Part shown: piece after piece, positions 8,215 to 19,499 of the stretch | How positions within the stretch are numbered: the stretch's first letter is position 1 | Layout: each line of letters starts with the position of its first letter | NCBI GenBank assembly: GCA_021202815.1 | Contig: JAJQCG010000009.1 | Coordinates: forward strand, 1 to 34,730 | Direction: 5' to 3' | Source of the DNA: Lachnospiraceae bacterium | GTDB taxonomy: Bacteria; Bacillota; Clostridia; Lachnospirales; Lachnospiraceae | DNA: 34,730 nt | The notes under the pieces: generated by a model | Databases searched by the model: none | What the model saw: only the letters and a program-made list of their open reading frames with translations | Told to the model about the DNA's origin: nothing | Made by a program: the position numbers and the translations under genes

Positions 8215-11200
8215 TTATATCTCTTTTGCTGTGTTATGAAAAGAATTTTGGATCTTTTCCCAGACCTCGTCCGGTTCGAGCGGCTCAAGCCTGCGCTTCT
8301 CACAGCCCGGCAGACGCCGGTCAAAGCCGCACACGCTGTGATATGCGCAGAACCGGCAGGCGTCCTCCTGCCGCAGCTCGTAGGGGGCAAGGCTCACTTC
8401 CCCACGCAGGATCCGCTCTCCGTAATCCTTCAGCTTCGCACTCGCATGGCGCGACAGCGCGAGCAGCTGCTCCTCGTCCGCGACGCTCGAGGCGGCGGTG
8501 TATCCGCCGTCCTTTTTAAATTTCACCGGCAGCACGTCCGAACCGGCCTGCGCTCCGCGGTCCTGCAGAAGCAGCACCTCCCGGTCGTCGTTCACAATGC
8601 CGTTCCACGCGAGCTCCTTGAGCAGCCTTCTCGCCGGATCCTCCTCGTCCAGGTAGTCGAGCAGCGGATCCTCGATGTGGTAATAAAACATGCCCGCGGG
8701 GCGCGCTTTTCCGCCGCCGTTCCGGCTCTCCAGCTCCAGCGCCGCATTCAGATAGACCGCCAGCTGCAGCTGCAGCCCATAATAGACGCTCGTCAGGTCA
8801 AAGCGCGTGCCGCCGCTCTTGTAGTCGATCACGCGCACGAACACCTCGCCGTCCCTGCGGCAGACGTCGAGCCGGTCGATGCGCCCACGCAGGCGCATCC
8901 GCGCATTCTCGGAGAGCAGCACCGACACGCTCGGCAGATGCTCCAGATTGCGGAAAGCGACCTCCGTCTCCTCCGGCAGAAATTCGCCGCGCTTCAACTG
9001 CTCCAGCACCGCCCATGCCGTCCGCTGCGCGATGCGTTCCATCCGCTGCAGCGTATAGGCGTCGTGCTCGTCCGCGAGGAGCCCCTGCTCCGTGTACTCC
9101 CGCACGGCCTTCTTAAGCGCCTGCGCCATCCACTCCTCCCGCTTTTCATCCGGCACGTGGAACCAGCCGTATCCCCCCGCCTCCACAGCCTCGGAAAAAT
9201 ATTTCAGCGCGTCGTGAAACACATTGCCCATATCCACAGCCTTCAGGCCGCAGATCTCACGCTCCGTGAGGCGCAGGCCATACTGCAGAAAGTGCGCGTA
9301 GGCGCAGGCCGCAAAACGCTCAAGCCGCGTCACGCTGCCACTCAGCAGCTTTCCATAGAGTGCGCGGGCCGTGGCGCGTGCGATCGGCTCCTCCCGCCGC
9401 GTATAAAAGACCGCGTCCAGAAGCGCGTCCAACCGCTCCCTCCACTTATCCTGCCGCGCAAACCAGCCGAGCAGAGCGCGCTGTTCCGGCGCCGCCTTTC
9501 CCTCCTTGTCTGCCTGCAGCGCCTCCGCGAGCAAGCCTAACGAACCCTCCGGAACAGCCAGCTGATCGAGGAGGCTCTCATCCGCCTCCGTCCGCACCGG
9601 AATTTCCGGAAATAAATCCTGCACCTCCACAATCAGATACGAGGGGCGCAGCGCGTTCCCGTCCTCGTCCGCAAGACTCCAGGAGAGCCGGAGCTGCCGG
9701 GACGGTTTGGTGAGTGCCAGATACATATAAAGCTTCTGAATACAGGTCTCCTGCCGCGCCGTCGGCGCCAGCTCCACGCCCTGCCCGGAAAGCCGTTCCC
9801 GATCCATCTCCGAGAGCAGGCCGCCGCCGCTCTTCCTCCGCGGCACGCTGCCCTCGTTCACCCCGGCAAAGAAGAGAATCTTCACTTCCTTCAGACGGCT
9901 GCGCTCCATATCGCCGACGACGACCTGATCCGTGCCCGCCGGGATGAGGCCGAGCTTCATCTCCGTGAGTCCGGCGTCCAGAAGCTCCGCGTACTCGTCC
10001 AGGGTCACCTCACAGTCGCCGAGCAGCATCACCAACTTGTCGAACAGCTCCATGACCATACCGTAGATCTGCGCGTACTCCCGGGCAAGATCATGCTCCC
10101 CCGCCGCCTCAAAACGGTTTTCACGATCCTTCAGCCGCTGCTGCACGTCGAGCCGGAGCAGATAATCATAGAGCGCCCGCGTCATTTTTTCCGCGTTCGT
10201 CCCTTTCTCCTTCAGACGCCCGGTGAGAACCTCCAGCCCATCCGCCGCTTTTTCCCGCAGCGTGTTCAGCGCGGCAAGCTCCTCCTCCGTCATTCCCTTC
10301 AGCGGATAGCGCCAGCTCTTCGTCCAGCCGAACAGGCCACGCACACCGCGCGCCAGCACATAATTTTCCAGCAGGTCAGCCTCCGGCGCCTCGACGGGCG
10401 CCATGCCGCTGCGAAGATAGCGAAACATCGCCTCATAGGAAAAATTCTCCCGCACCGCGCCGAGCAGCGCGCGCAGGGCTTCTACAAAGGGATTCTTCAG
10501 AACGTCGCGCTTCCGGTCAATGAAGCCCGGGATGTCCAGAGTAGCAAAGCTTCGCGTAAAAAGCGTGCCGTAGGTCTCGAGATCTCCGGTGACGACCGCG
10601 ATCTCCCGATAGCGGTATCCCTCGTCCCGTGCAAGCTTCCGGATTTCTCGTCCGATATACTCTGCTTCCTCCTGCGGCGAACGCGCTGCGAAGAGCGTGA
10701 TCTCATCCGTCTGCTCCTCGTAGAAACGGTTCTCATGCCGGAAAATATGAGACTCCAGAAATGCAAGCGCGGGCGCGTTCTGATAGCGCCACACCTTCTG
10801 GCGCCCAAGCACAACCGGCTCCTCCACCCGGGCATGCGCCTTTTCTGCCGTCTCCACCAGATCATGAACCGTCTTTTTCCCCTTGTAAAACAGCTCATGC
10901 TCCGCTTCCTTCGCGAACACATCCTCGCGGCTGTCGATCGTGAAGGTCACATACACGTCCTCCGAGAGTTCGAGCAGCCGCCCGATCAGGCTCATCTGAA
11001 TCGGTGTGAACCCGCTGTATCCGTCGAGCGCGATCACGCTGCCCCGCACCGACTCTGAGCGGTCGATGACCTGCGCGAGCGCCTCAAGGAGCTGCTCCGC
11101 AGTCAGGTAAGTGCCCTTCAGATACTCCTGAAAGCTCTCGCAGATCACTTTCATATCCGCAAGCTTGAAGCAAAGCTGCGGATTGTCCTGATTCTGTGCG

Positions 11201-11628
11201 ATCATGTCGTCGAGCTCCTCCGGCCCGATCCGGTACTGGACGAACTCAGACAGCAGCGATTTCACCTCGGCGATAAATCCCAGCTTCTTTATATTTCCGC
11301 CCAGAAGATGCAGCTCGCCGCGCTTCTCCTCCGCCAGTCGGCGCAGAATGAGGTTCTTCCCGCTGTCCTCGAGAATCCGCCTGTGCTCGCCGCCCACCTC
11401 CTCGAAGACGCGGTGCGCCAGGCGCTCGAAGCTCAGCACGTCGATATTCATGATGCCGTGCCCCGGGTGCATCATGACAAGATCCTTCTGCGTCTGCATC
11501 GTGAACTGTTCCGGCACCAGAATCAGATACTGCCGGTCCGGTCGCGCCATCGATTCCTGTATGATCTTTTCAAATAAGTAGTGCGATTTTCCCGCCCCGG
11601 CGTTGCCGAGGATCAGATGCAGCGCCAT
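8215..11628 (-). CDS. addB: ATP-dependent nuclease subunit B (AddB)
   Basis: AddB is the second subunit of AddAB; it recognises Chi and supplies the nuclease for the opposite strand. The 1137-residue length fits. The N-terminus has the P-loop GNAGAGKS (8-15). The C-terminal RecB-like nuclease shows GRIDRLD and IDYKSG. The family's Fe-S cluster cysteines are visible: one in RFAACAYAHFL ahead of the nuclease motif, then a C-x2-C-x5-C cluster in CRFCAYHSVC near the C-terminus, with another cysteine shortly after. The ATG is preceded by GGGAG at 7 nt, directly after the proA stop. The next genes are the Fe-S assembly pair smsC-smsB, then addA. Confidence 0.96.
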   Translation of the reverse strand: MALHLILGNAGAGKSHYLFEKIIQESMARPDRQYLILVPEQFTMQTQKDLVMMHPGHGIMNIDVLSFERLAHRVFEEVGGEHRRILEDSGKNLILRRLAEEKRGELHLLGGNIKKLGFIAEVKSLLSEFVQYRIGPEELDDMIAQNQDNPQLCFKLADMKVICESFQEYLKGTYLTAEQLLEALAQVIDRSESVRGSVIALDGYSGFTPIQMSLIGRLLELSEDVYVTFTIDSREDVFAKEAEHELFYKGKKTVHDLVETAEKAHARVEEPVVLGRQKVWRYQNAPALAFLESHIFRHENRFYEEQTDEITLFAARSPQEEAEYIGREIRKLARDEGYRYREIAVVTGDLETYGTLFTRSFATLDIPGFIDRKRDVLKNPFVEALRALLGAVRENFSYEAMFRYLRSGMAPVEAPEADLLENYVLARGVRGLFGWTKSWRYPLKGMTEEELAALNTLREKAADGLEVLTGRLKEKGTNAEKMTRALYDYLLRLDVQQRLKDRENRFEAAGEHDLAREYAQIYGMVMELFDKLVMLLGDCEVTLDEYAELLDAGLTEMKLGLIPAGTDQVVVGDMERSRLKEVKILFFAGVNEGSVPRRKSGGGLLSEMDRERLSGQGVELAPTARQETCIQKLYMYLALTKPSRQLRLSWSLADEDGNALRPSYLIVEVQDLFPEIPVRTEADESLLDQLAVPEGSLGLLAEALQADKEGKAAPEQRALLGWFARQDKWRERLDALLDAVFYTRREEPIARATARALYGKLLSGSVTRLERFAACAYAHFLQYGLRLTEREICGLKAVDMGNVFHDALKYFSEAVEAGGYGWFHVPDEKREEWMAQALKKAVREYTEQGLLADEHDAYTLQRMERIAQRTAWAVLEQLKRGEFLPEETEVAFRNLEHLPSVSVLLSENARMRLRGRIDRLDVCRRDGEVFVRVIDYKSGGTRFDLTSVYYGLQLQLAVYLNAALELESRNGGGKARPAGMFYYHIEDPLLDYLDEEDPARRLLKELAWNGIVNDDREVLLLQDRGAQAGSDVLPVKFKKDGGYTAASSVADEEQLLALSRHASAKLKDYGERILRGEVSLAPYELRQEDACRFCAYHSVCGFDRRLPGCEKRRLEPLEPDEVWEKIQNSFHNTAKEI

Positions 11629-11641
11629 CTCATTTCTCCCG

Positions 11642-12916
11642 TTATTTCAAATCCTGAAAATGAAACTGTTTTTCACCTGAGGCGTAGTCGCCCACGATCT
11701 GCCCGCTCCCGTACAGCCGGTATTTGTAGCTCAGCAGCCCTTCGAGACCGACCGGCCCTCTGGCGTGAATCTTGCCGGTGCTGATCCCCACCTCCGCGCC
11801 GAAGCCGTAACGGTAGCCGTCCGCAAAGCGGGTGGAACAGTTCTGATAGACGCCCGCGGAATCCACCAGATTCATAAACTGCTCCGCTGTCTGCGCGTTC
11901 TCCGTCAGAATGCTGTCCGTGTGATGAGAGCCGAAGTAATTGATGTGATCGATGGCCTCCTGAGCATCCCCCACAAGCTTCACAGAGAGAATATAATCCA
12001 GATATTCCGTGGAATCGTCCGCCTCCGTCGCCGCCTTGCAGGGAATGATCGCCGCAACCTCCCGCGTACCGCGGATCTCGACCTCTTTTTCCTCCAGAGC
12101 AGCCCGCAGCTTTGGCAGGAGCGCCTGCGCAATATCGCGATGCACCAGCAGCGTCTCCACCGTGTTGCAGGCGGAGACATACTGCGTCTTCGCGTCGACG
12201 ATGATCGGAACTGCCTTCTCGATATCCGCATCCTTATCCACATAAATATGGCAGATGCCGTCCGCGTGCCCCATCACCGGTATCTTCGTATTGTCCATGA
12301 TATACTGCACAAAGGCGTTGGAACCGCGGGGAATCAGAAGATCCACCAGCCCGTGGCAGCCGAGCAGCTCGCGGATCTCCGACCGGTCCTCCAGCTGCAT
12401 CATACAGTTCTCCGGCAGGCCCGCCTTCTGCACAGCCGCGCTGATCACCTCAAACAGCTTCTTATTGGTTCTGCGGGCTTCGCTGCCGCCCTTTAGAATC
12501 ACACAGTTGCTGCTTTTAATACACAGGGCAGAGATCTGCACCAGTGCGTCCGGCCTCGCCTCGAAGATCACGCCGATCACACCGATCGGGCAGGAGACGC
12601 GCTCCAGAATCAGGCCCTCGTCCAGCTCCCGGCGTAGCTGCTTCCAGAAGAGCGGGTCCTCCATCGCGATCAGATCCTGAATGCCTGCGACCACGTCCCA
12701 CAGCTTCCCCTCGTCAAATTTCAGCCGTTTCCGGATCGGAGCCGCCACGCCGTCCGCTTCCGCCTGCTCCATATCAGCCTGATTGGCCGCAAAGATGGCC
12801 TCCCGCTCCTGCTCGAGCGCCTCTCCCATCATCCGCAGCGCCCGGTTTCTGACCTCTCCCGCGCTGGCCGCCATCCGCGGCGACGCGAGCTTCACTGCTC
12901 TGACTTCTTCTTTCAT
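11642..12916 (-). CDS. proA: Glutamate-5-semialdehyde dehydrogenase (gamma-glutamyl phosphate reductase)
   Basis: This enzyme catalyses NADPH-dependent reduction of gamma-glutamyl phosphate to glutamate-5-semialdehyde, the second step of proline synthesis. The 424-residue length is standard. The Rossmann-type cofactor region contains CPIGVIGVIFEARPD (109-123), and the catalytic cysteine is C250 in SACNTVETL. The closing GPVGLEGLLSYKY motif is also typical. The usual partner proB and the later enzyme proC are absent from the window. A candidate promoter lies just upstream. It sits between aminopeptidase P and addB, which suggests an operon assembled from general metabolism and repair genes. 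Confidence 0.97.
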   Translation of the reverse strand: MKEEVRAVKLASPRMAASAGEVRNRALRMMGEALEQEREAIFAANQADMEQAEADGVAAPIRKRLKFDEGKLWDVVAGIQDLIAMEDPLFWKQLRRELDEGLILERVSCPIGVIGVIFEARPDALVQISALCIKSSNCVILKGGSEARRTNKKLFEVISAAVQKAGLPENCMMQLEDRSEIRELLGCHGLVDLLIPRGSNAFVQYIMDNTKIPVMGHADGICHIYVDKDADIEKAVPIIVDAKTQYVSACNTVETLLVHRDIAQALLPKLRAALEEKEVEIRGTREVAAIIPCKAATEADDSTEYLDYILSVKLVGDAQEAIDHINYFGSHHTDSILTENAQTAEQFMNLVDSAGVYQNCSTRFADGYRYGFGAEVGISTGKIHARGPVGLEGLLSYKYRLYGSGQIVGDYASGEKQFHFQDLK

Positions 12917-12939
12917 CTGTGCAAAGTTCCTCCTCCTAA

Positions 12940-12967
12940 ATTATAAAACAGCTGCTCCACATGCAAA
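12940..12967 (-). promoter_or_regulatory. Candidate internal sigma-A promoter before proA
   Basis: On the minus strand there is a perfect TATAAT (-10) with a TTTGCA -35-like element 16 bp upstream. The predicted start point would fall inside the AGGAGGAGG ribosome binding region, giving a very short leader, so this reading is uncertain. Confidence 0.3.
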
Positions 12968-12981
12968 ACTGTACATCTCTT

Positions 12982-14772
12982 TCATCGTATTATCTCCGTG
13001 CACTCCCTGAGCCACTGCCTCTCCTCCTCCGGCAGATACGGCCCCACCGTCTCGTAGACCCTTTGATGATACGCGTTCAGCCAGGCGAGCTCCTCCTGGT
13101 TCATCTTCTCCGGCAGAATCGCGTCACGGTCGAAGGGAATCAGCGTCAGGATCTCGAATTCGAGAAACTGCCCGTACGCACCCAACGGTCCTTCGACGCA
13201 GAGCAGCTCGTTTTCGAGGCGAATTCCGTACTCGCCCGCGATATAGACGCCGGGTTCGTCGGTGGTCACCATGCCGGGCTGAAGCTCCGCGGGAGTCTCC
13301 TCCTTCGGAATCCGGGGGCGAAACGCGTTCGGACCCTCGTGTACATTCAGAAGGTAGCCGACGCCATGGCCGGTTCCATGTTTAAAATCCACGCCGAGCT
13401 GCCAGAGCGGCTCCCGGCAGAGCGCGTCCAGAGAATACCCGGTCGCGCCTTTCAGAAACTTCGCGTAGGCAAGGCGGAGATTCGCGCGCAGGACCGCGGT
13501 ATACATCCGTTTCTGTTCTATCGTGAGTGGGCCCATCGCGATCGTCCGCGTCGTATCGGTCGTCCCCTCCAGGTAGTGGCCGCCCGCGTCCACGAGCAGA
13601 AAGCTCTCCTGCAAAATCGGCACGTCCGTCTCCTCCGTAGCCGAATAGTGCACGACCGCGCCGTGCGGCCCGTAAGCGTAGATCGGCGCGAAGCTCTGTC
13701 CCAGGCAGTGCTCCTGCTCCGTCCTTCTGGCATCCAGATACTCGGCCGCGGAGAGCTCCGTGAGATCCGCCGTCCCGGTCTTCAGCCGGTACAGGAAACG
13801 CGTGAAGGCGATACTCTCCTTCCGATGCGCCTCCCGGATATTTTTGATCTCTGTCGGATTTTTTACGGCCTTCATAAGCTCCGTCGGATTTGGCTGATGG
13901 AGAACGACAGCTGACTCCGGCAGCGAGCGCAAAAGCCGGGCATTGACATTTCTCCGGTCAAGCAGGACCCGCGTACCTGCGGGCAGGCCCTCCAGGTCGC
14001 GATAAATCTCATCATACTCCCTTATTCTGACCCTGCGCTTTGCCAGGTAAGCCCTTATCTCCTCCGTTATCACGGACGGGCGCACATACCAGACGCAGTC
14101 CTCCTGCGTCAGAGTCAGAAAGGAGAGCGTCACCGGCACGCAGGGAATATCGCCGCCCCGCAGGTTCAGTAGCCAGGCGATATCGCAAAGCGATGCCAGT
14201 ACATGGAGATCCGCCTTCTGCTCCTCCATCACGCGACGTATGCGCTCAAGCTTGCTGTCCACAGACTCGCCGCTATAGCGCTCCTCCAGCAGAAAGACCT
14301 GCGTGTCCGGAATGGCGGGGCGATCCGGCCAGATTCTGTCGATCAGATCCTCCCGTTCCATCAGGGAAGCGCCATGCTTCCGGACCATCCGGTCCAATTC
14401 CAGCGCTTTCGAGGCCGCCATGACCCTTCCGTCGAAGCCGAGGCATTTTCCCTGCCCCAGCTGCGACTCTACATATTCCTCAAGGGTCGGCACGCCCGGC
14501 TCTCCCATGCGATACAGCCGGATGCCGCTCCCTGCAAGCTGCGCCTCCGCCTGCAGGAAATAGCGCCCGTCGGTCCAGAGGCCTGCCTCCTCCATGGTGA
14601 CGACCGCCGTCCCCGCGGAGCCAGTAAACCCGGTGATGTATTCCCGCGCGCGGAAATGCGCGCTGACATACTCCGACCCATGGCAGTCCGACGAGGGCAC
14701 GATATAAACGTCCACGTCGTATTCCCGCATCTTTTCGCGCAGCGCCGCCAGGCGATCCTTAACCTCGCTCAT
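12982..14772 (-). CDS. Aminopeptidase P family protein (M24B, Xaa-Pro aminopeptidase)
   Basis: This is a metallopeptidase that removes N-terminal residues preceding proline. At 596 residues it is the long three-domain form, similar in size to eukaryotic cytosolic aminopeptidase P and longer than E. coli PepP (about 440). The catalytic pita-bread domain shows the five-ligand pattern: two aspartates in VDAGGHYLEGTTDTTRT, a histidine in GTGHGVGYLLNVHEGP, and glutamates in TTDEPGVYIAGEYGIRLENE. An ATG at 14772 with GGGAG 5 nt upstream was chosen over a GTG at 14784, which would overlap the preceding gene. The ribosome binding site lies across the stop of the M18 aminopeptidase gene, so the two are probably translationally coupled. 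Confidence 0.94.
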   Translation of the reverse strand: MSEVKDRLAALREKMREYDVDVYIVPSSDCHGSEYVSAHFRAREYITGFTGSAGTAVVTMEEAGLWTDGRYFLQAEAQLAGSGIRLYRMGEPGVPTLEEYVESQLGQGKCLGFDGRVMAASKALELDRMVRKHGASLMEREDLIDRIWPDRPAIPDTQVFLLEERYSGESVDSKLERIRRVMEEQKADLHVLASLCDIAWLLNLRGGDIPCVPVTLSFLTLTQEDCVWYVRPSVITEEIRAYLAKRRVRIREYDEIYRDLEGLPAGTRVLLDRRNVNARLLRSLPESAVVLHQPNPTELMKAVKNPTEIKNIREAHRKESIAFTRFLYRLKTGTADLTELSAAEYLDARRTEQEHCLGQSFAPIYAYGPHGAVVHYSATEETDVPILQESFLLVDAGGHYLEGTTDTTRTIAMGPLTIEQKRMYTAVLRANLRLAYAKFLKGATGYSLDALCREPLWQLGVDFKHGTGHGVGYLLNVHEGPNAFRPRIPKEETPAELQPGMVTTDEPGVYIAGEYGIRLENELLCVEGPLGAYGQFLEFEILTLIPFDRDAILPEKMNQEELAWLNAYHQRVYETVGPYLPEEERQWLRECTEIIR

Positions 14773-14774
14773 TT

Positions 14775-16175
14775 TCACTCCCACTCCGCCCTCTGGAAAG
14801 CTTTATAGCCTTTATAAGCCTCGTAGATGTCCGCCTTGCTCGACACCTCCCAGGGGCTGTGCATATTGAGCAGCGCGACGCCGCTGTCGATAACGTCCAT
14901 ACCGTAGTTCGCGGTAATATAGGCGATCGTTCCGCCGCCACCCTGGTCGACCTTGCCGAGCTCCGCGGTCTGCCAGCTCACGTCGGCCTCATCCATCACA
15001 CGGCGCAGCGCACCGATATACTCGGCGCAGGCGTCGTTGGAACCGGACTTGCCGCGGGAGCCGGTGTATTTATTGAACACCATGCCGCGCCCCAGGTAGG
15101 CGACATTTTTCTTTTCAAACGCAGAGGCGTAATTGGGATCGAAGGCCGCGCTCACGTCAGAGGAGATCATATGAGAATTCTGCAGGCATCTGCGCAGCGC
15201 AAGCTCTGAATACTGTCCTGCGAGCTCCATCACCTCAGCCGTCACATTCTCGAAATAGCGCGACTGCATGCCGGTCGCGCCCACGCTGCCGATCTCCTCC
15301 TTATCCGTCAGCAGGCAGACCGCCGTATATGCCGGATGTTCCGCCTCAAGCTGCGCTTTCAGCGAAGTAAAGGCACAGATGCGGTCGTCCTGTCCATATC
15401 CCATGATCATACTGCGGTCAATGCCGAAGTCCCGCGCCGCGCCCGCGGGCACCGCCTCCAGCTCCGCCGAGAGGAAATCCTCCTCCTCAATGCCGTAGTC
15501 CTTCTCTAAGAGCTCCAGAATCGCCTTGCGGAAAGCCTCCTTTTTCTCCTTCTCATCCTCCCCGGTCTTCAGCGGGCGGCTGCCAATGATGATATTCAGA
15601 TTTTCACCCTCGACCACGACGGCGGCCTTCTTCTGCATCTGCTCGCCGGAGAGATGGATCAGCAGGTCGGAGATACCGAGCACCGGATCGTCCGCCTCTT
15701 CGCCGATCGACAGCGTGACAATCGTTCCATCCTTCTTCGCGACGACGCCGTGCAGCGCGAGCGGAATCGCCGCCCACTGGTATTTCTTGATACCGCCATA
15801 GTAGTGCGTCTCGAGCAGCGTCATCTCCCCGTCCTCATAAAGCGGATTCTGCTTCAGGTCGAGACGCGGGGAATCAATGTGCGCCCCAAGGATATTCATG
15901 CCCTCCTCCAGCGGCTTTGTCCCGATCTCATAGAGGATCACCAGCTTCTTTTTGTGCACCGCGTAGACCTTATCTCCCGGCCGCAGCGTATCGCCGCTTT
16001 GCTTTACCTCCTCAAGAGAGCGATAGCCCGCAGCCCTCGCCATCTCCACGGTCATCCCGGCGCATTCCCGCTCCGTCTTTCCCTGCGAGATAAACTGCCG
16101 GTACTGCTCCGCAATATCATAAAGCTCTGTAAGCTCCTTCTCCTCATAGGTGTTCCATGCGTTCCTTCGTTCCAA
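14775..16175 (-). CDS. M18 family zinc aminopeptidase
   Basis: This is a cytoplasmic di-zinc aminopeptidase of the aspartyl aminopeptidase/ApeB family, which forms large oligomers and trims acidic or neutral N-terminal residues from peptides. At 466 residues it shows GAHIDSPRLDLK, DKEEIGSVGATGMQSRYF, the FDPNYASAFEKKNVAYLGRG region and the closing HSPWEVSSKADIYEAYKGY, all typical. The start is a TTG, supported by GAGGGG about 7 nt upstream and by the absence of a closer in-frame ATG. It has its own good promoter and follows the dnaJ terminator, so it is the first gene of the operon that continues into aminopeptidase P and proA. Confidence 0.93.
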   Translation of the reverse strand: MERRNAWNTYEEKELTELYDIAEQYRQFISQGKTERECAGMTVEMARAAGYRSLEEVKQSGDTLRPGDKVYAVHKKKLVILYEIGTKPLEEGMNILGAHIDSPRLDLKQNPLYEDGEMTLLETHYYGGIKKYQWAAIPLALHGVVAKKDGTIVTLSIGEEADDPVLGISDLLIHLSGEQMQKKAAVVVEGENLNIIIGSRPLKTGEDEKEKKEAFRKAILELLEKDYGIEEEDFLSAELEAVPAGAARDFGIDRSMIMGYGQDDRICAFTSLKAQLEAEHPAYTAVCLLTDKEEIGSVGATGMQSRYFENVTAEVMELAGQYSELALRRCLQNSHMISSDVSAAFDPNYASAFEKKNVAYLGRGMVFNKYTGSRGKSGSNDACAEYIGALRRVMDEADVSWQTAELGKVDQGGGGTIAYITANYGMDVIDSGVALLNMHSPWEVSSKADIYEAYKGYKAFQRAEWE

Positions 16176-16231
16176 TGTTCAGCCCCTCACTTTCTCTTCG
16201 TTATCAGCTTCCTTTTCAGACTGATGTGTCC

Positions 16232-16260
16232 AGTGTACCACCAAATTGCCCCAATGGCAA
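16232..16260 (-). promoter_or_regulatory. Sigma-A promoter for the M18 aminopeptidase operon
   Basis: On the minus strand TTGCCA (-35, 16260-16255) is separated by exactly 17 bp from TACACT (-10, 16237-16232). An inverted repeat, TTGCC-N5-GGCAA, begins at the -35 and runs into the spacer (16246-16260), so a regulator could bind there. This is the only good promoter in the gap between the dnaJ terminator and the TTG start. Confidence 0.6.
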
Positions 16261-16268
16261 ATGGACGT

Positions 16269-16308
16269 AAAAAGCCCGCCCCCGGCAGATCTTCTGCCGA
16301 CAGCGGAC
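16269..16308 (-). terminator. Intrinsic terminator of the hrcA-grpE-dnaK-dnaJ operon
   Basis: Just after the dnaJ stop, the minus strand carries a long GC-rich hairpin. The lower stem pairs GTCCGCT with GGCGGGC, and the upper stem pairs CGGCAGA with TCTGCCG around an AGA loop. It is followed directly by TTTTT. This closes the heat-shock operon and isolates the following peptidase operon. Confidence 0.85.
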
Positions 16309-16320
16309 CATCTCGTGTTT

Positions 16321-17499
16321 TTATAAATCTTCCAGATTTTCTTTCAGCTTGCCCATGAAGCCCTTTTTCTTCGGCTTCGACGTGCCGTCGCCCGCCTGGT
16401 TCAGTGTGTTGCCATTCTCCAGATCGTAGGCGCGCAGCGCCTCTTTCGCCGCGTGGCTCAGGTTCGTGGGAACCTCGACCACAAAGGTCACATAATGGTC
16501 GCCGCGCACGTTTTTATTTCTCAGGGAGGGCATGCCCTTGCCGCGCAGGCGTACCCGCGTGTCGGTCTGCGTACCCGCCTTCACATCATACTCGGCCTCG
16601 CCGTCCACCGTTTTGATACGGATCGTGCCGCCGAGCGCCGCCTGCGGGAAGCTGATCGGCACCGTCGAATAGATATCGGAACCCTGTCTCTGGAACGCCG
16701 GATTCCGCGATACGATCACCTCGACCAGCAGGTCGCCTCTCGGGCCGCCGTTCACACCAGGTTCACCCTTCTCACGGATGCGGATGCTCTGTCCATTGTC
16801 AATACCTGCCGGAATATTTACAGAAATCTTCTTGCGGCTCGATGTGTAGCCGCTGCCATAGCACTTCGGACACTTTTCCTTGATAATCTTTCCGCTGCCG
16901 CCGCAGTCCGGGCAAGTGCGCACGTTCTGCACCGTACCGAACAGGGACTGCTGCTGATAGACCACCTGGCCTCTGCCCTGGCACTTCGGACAGGTCTCCG
17001 GAGATGTGCCGGGCTTCGCACCGGTTCCGTGGCAGCTGTCGCACTCATCCTTCAATGTGATATCGATCTGTTTCTCGCAGCCGGCCACAGCCTCCTCAAA
17101 AGCAATACGCACACTCGCGCGCAGGTCAGCCCCGCGCATCGGGCCGTTCCTCGCCCCGCGGCTGCGCCCGCCGCCACCAAAAAGATCTCCAAAAATATCT
17201 CCGAAGATATCGTTCATGTCCATTCCGCTGAAGTCGAAACCGCCGCCGTAGTCGCCGGCTCCGCCCTGCTCGAAGGCGGCATGGCCGAACTGGTCGTACT
17301 GCCGGCGCTTTTCCGCATCGCTTAAGACCGCGTAGGCCTCCGAGGCCTCCTTGAACTTCTTCTCCGCCTCTTTATCTCCGGGATTCATATCCGGATGGTA
17401 TTTCTTCGCCAGCTTTCGGTAGGCGCTCTTTAAGGTCGCCTCGTCCGCATTCCGGTCCACGCCCAGGACTTCATAATAATCTCTTTTTTCCTCAGCCAT
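16321..17499 (-). CDS. dnaJ: Molecular chaperone DnaJ (class A Hsp40)
   Basis: DnaJ delivers unfolded substrates to DnaK and stimulates its ATPase. The 392-residue protein has the full class A layout: a J domain with HPD inside [11 protein letters not shown] (about 33-35), a Gly/Phe-rich linker, and four CxxCxGxG zinc-binding repeats ([32 protein letters not shown]), followed by the substrate-binding domains. The ATG at 17499 is preceded by GGGAGGCGAGG; an earlier in-frame start adds residues unlike the family and has no ribosome binding site. It is the last gene of the hrcA operon, 80 bp after dnaK. Confidence 0.97.
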   Translation of the reverse strand: MAEEKRDYYEVLGVDRNADEATLKSAYRKLAKKYHPDMNPGDKEAEKKFKEASEAYAVLSDAEKRRQYDQFGHAAFEQGGAGDYGGGFDFSGMDMNDIFGDIFGDLFGGGGRSRGARNGPMRGADLRASVRIAFEEAVAGCEKQIDITLKDECDSCHGTGAKPGTSPETCPKCQGRGQVVYQQQSLFGTVQNVRTCPDCGGSGKIIKEKCPKCYGSGYTSSRKKISVNIPAGIDNGQSIRIREKGEPGVNGGPRGDLLVEVIVSRNPAFQRQGSDIYSTVPISFPQAALGGTIRIKTVDGEAEYDVKAGTQTDTRVRLRGKGMPSLRNKNVRGDHYVTFVVEVPTNLSHAAKEALRAYDLENGNTLNQAGDGTSKPKKKGFMGKLKENLEDL

Positions 17500-17579
17500 A
17501 AACCTCGCCTCCCACACAGGAATGCAGACGTGCCGCACGGCGCGCCTGCTTCCTTACTTCTTCATAGTCTTTTTGCCCG

Positions 17580-19499
<1,920 letters not shown>

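Noticed and set aside
17500..17579. A terminator or promoter in the dnaK-dnaJ gap.
   Set aside because: Only short GC-rich self-complementary words are present, with no U-tract and no paired -35/-10 hexamers.
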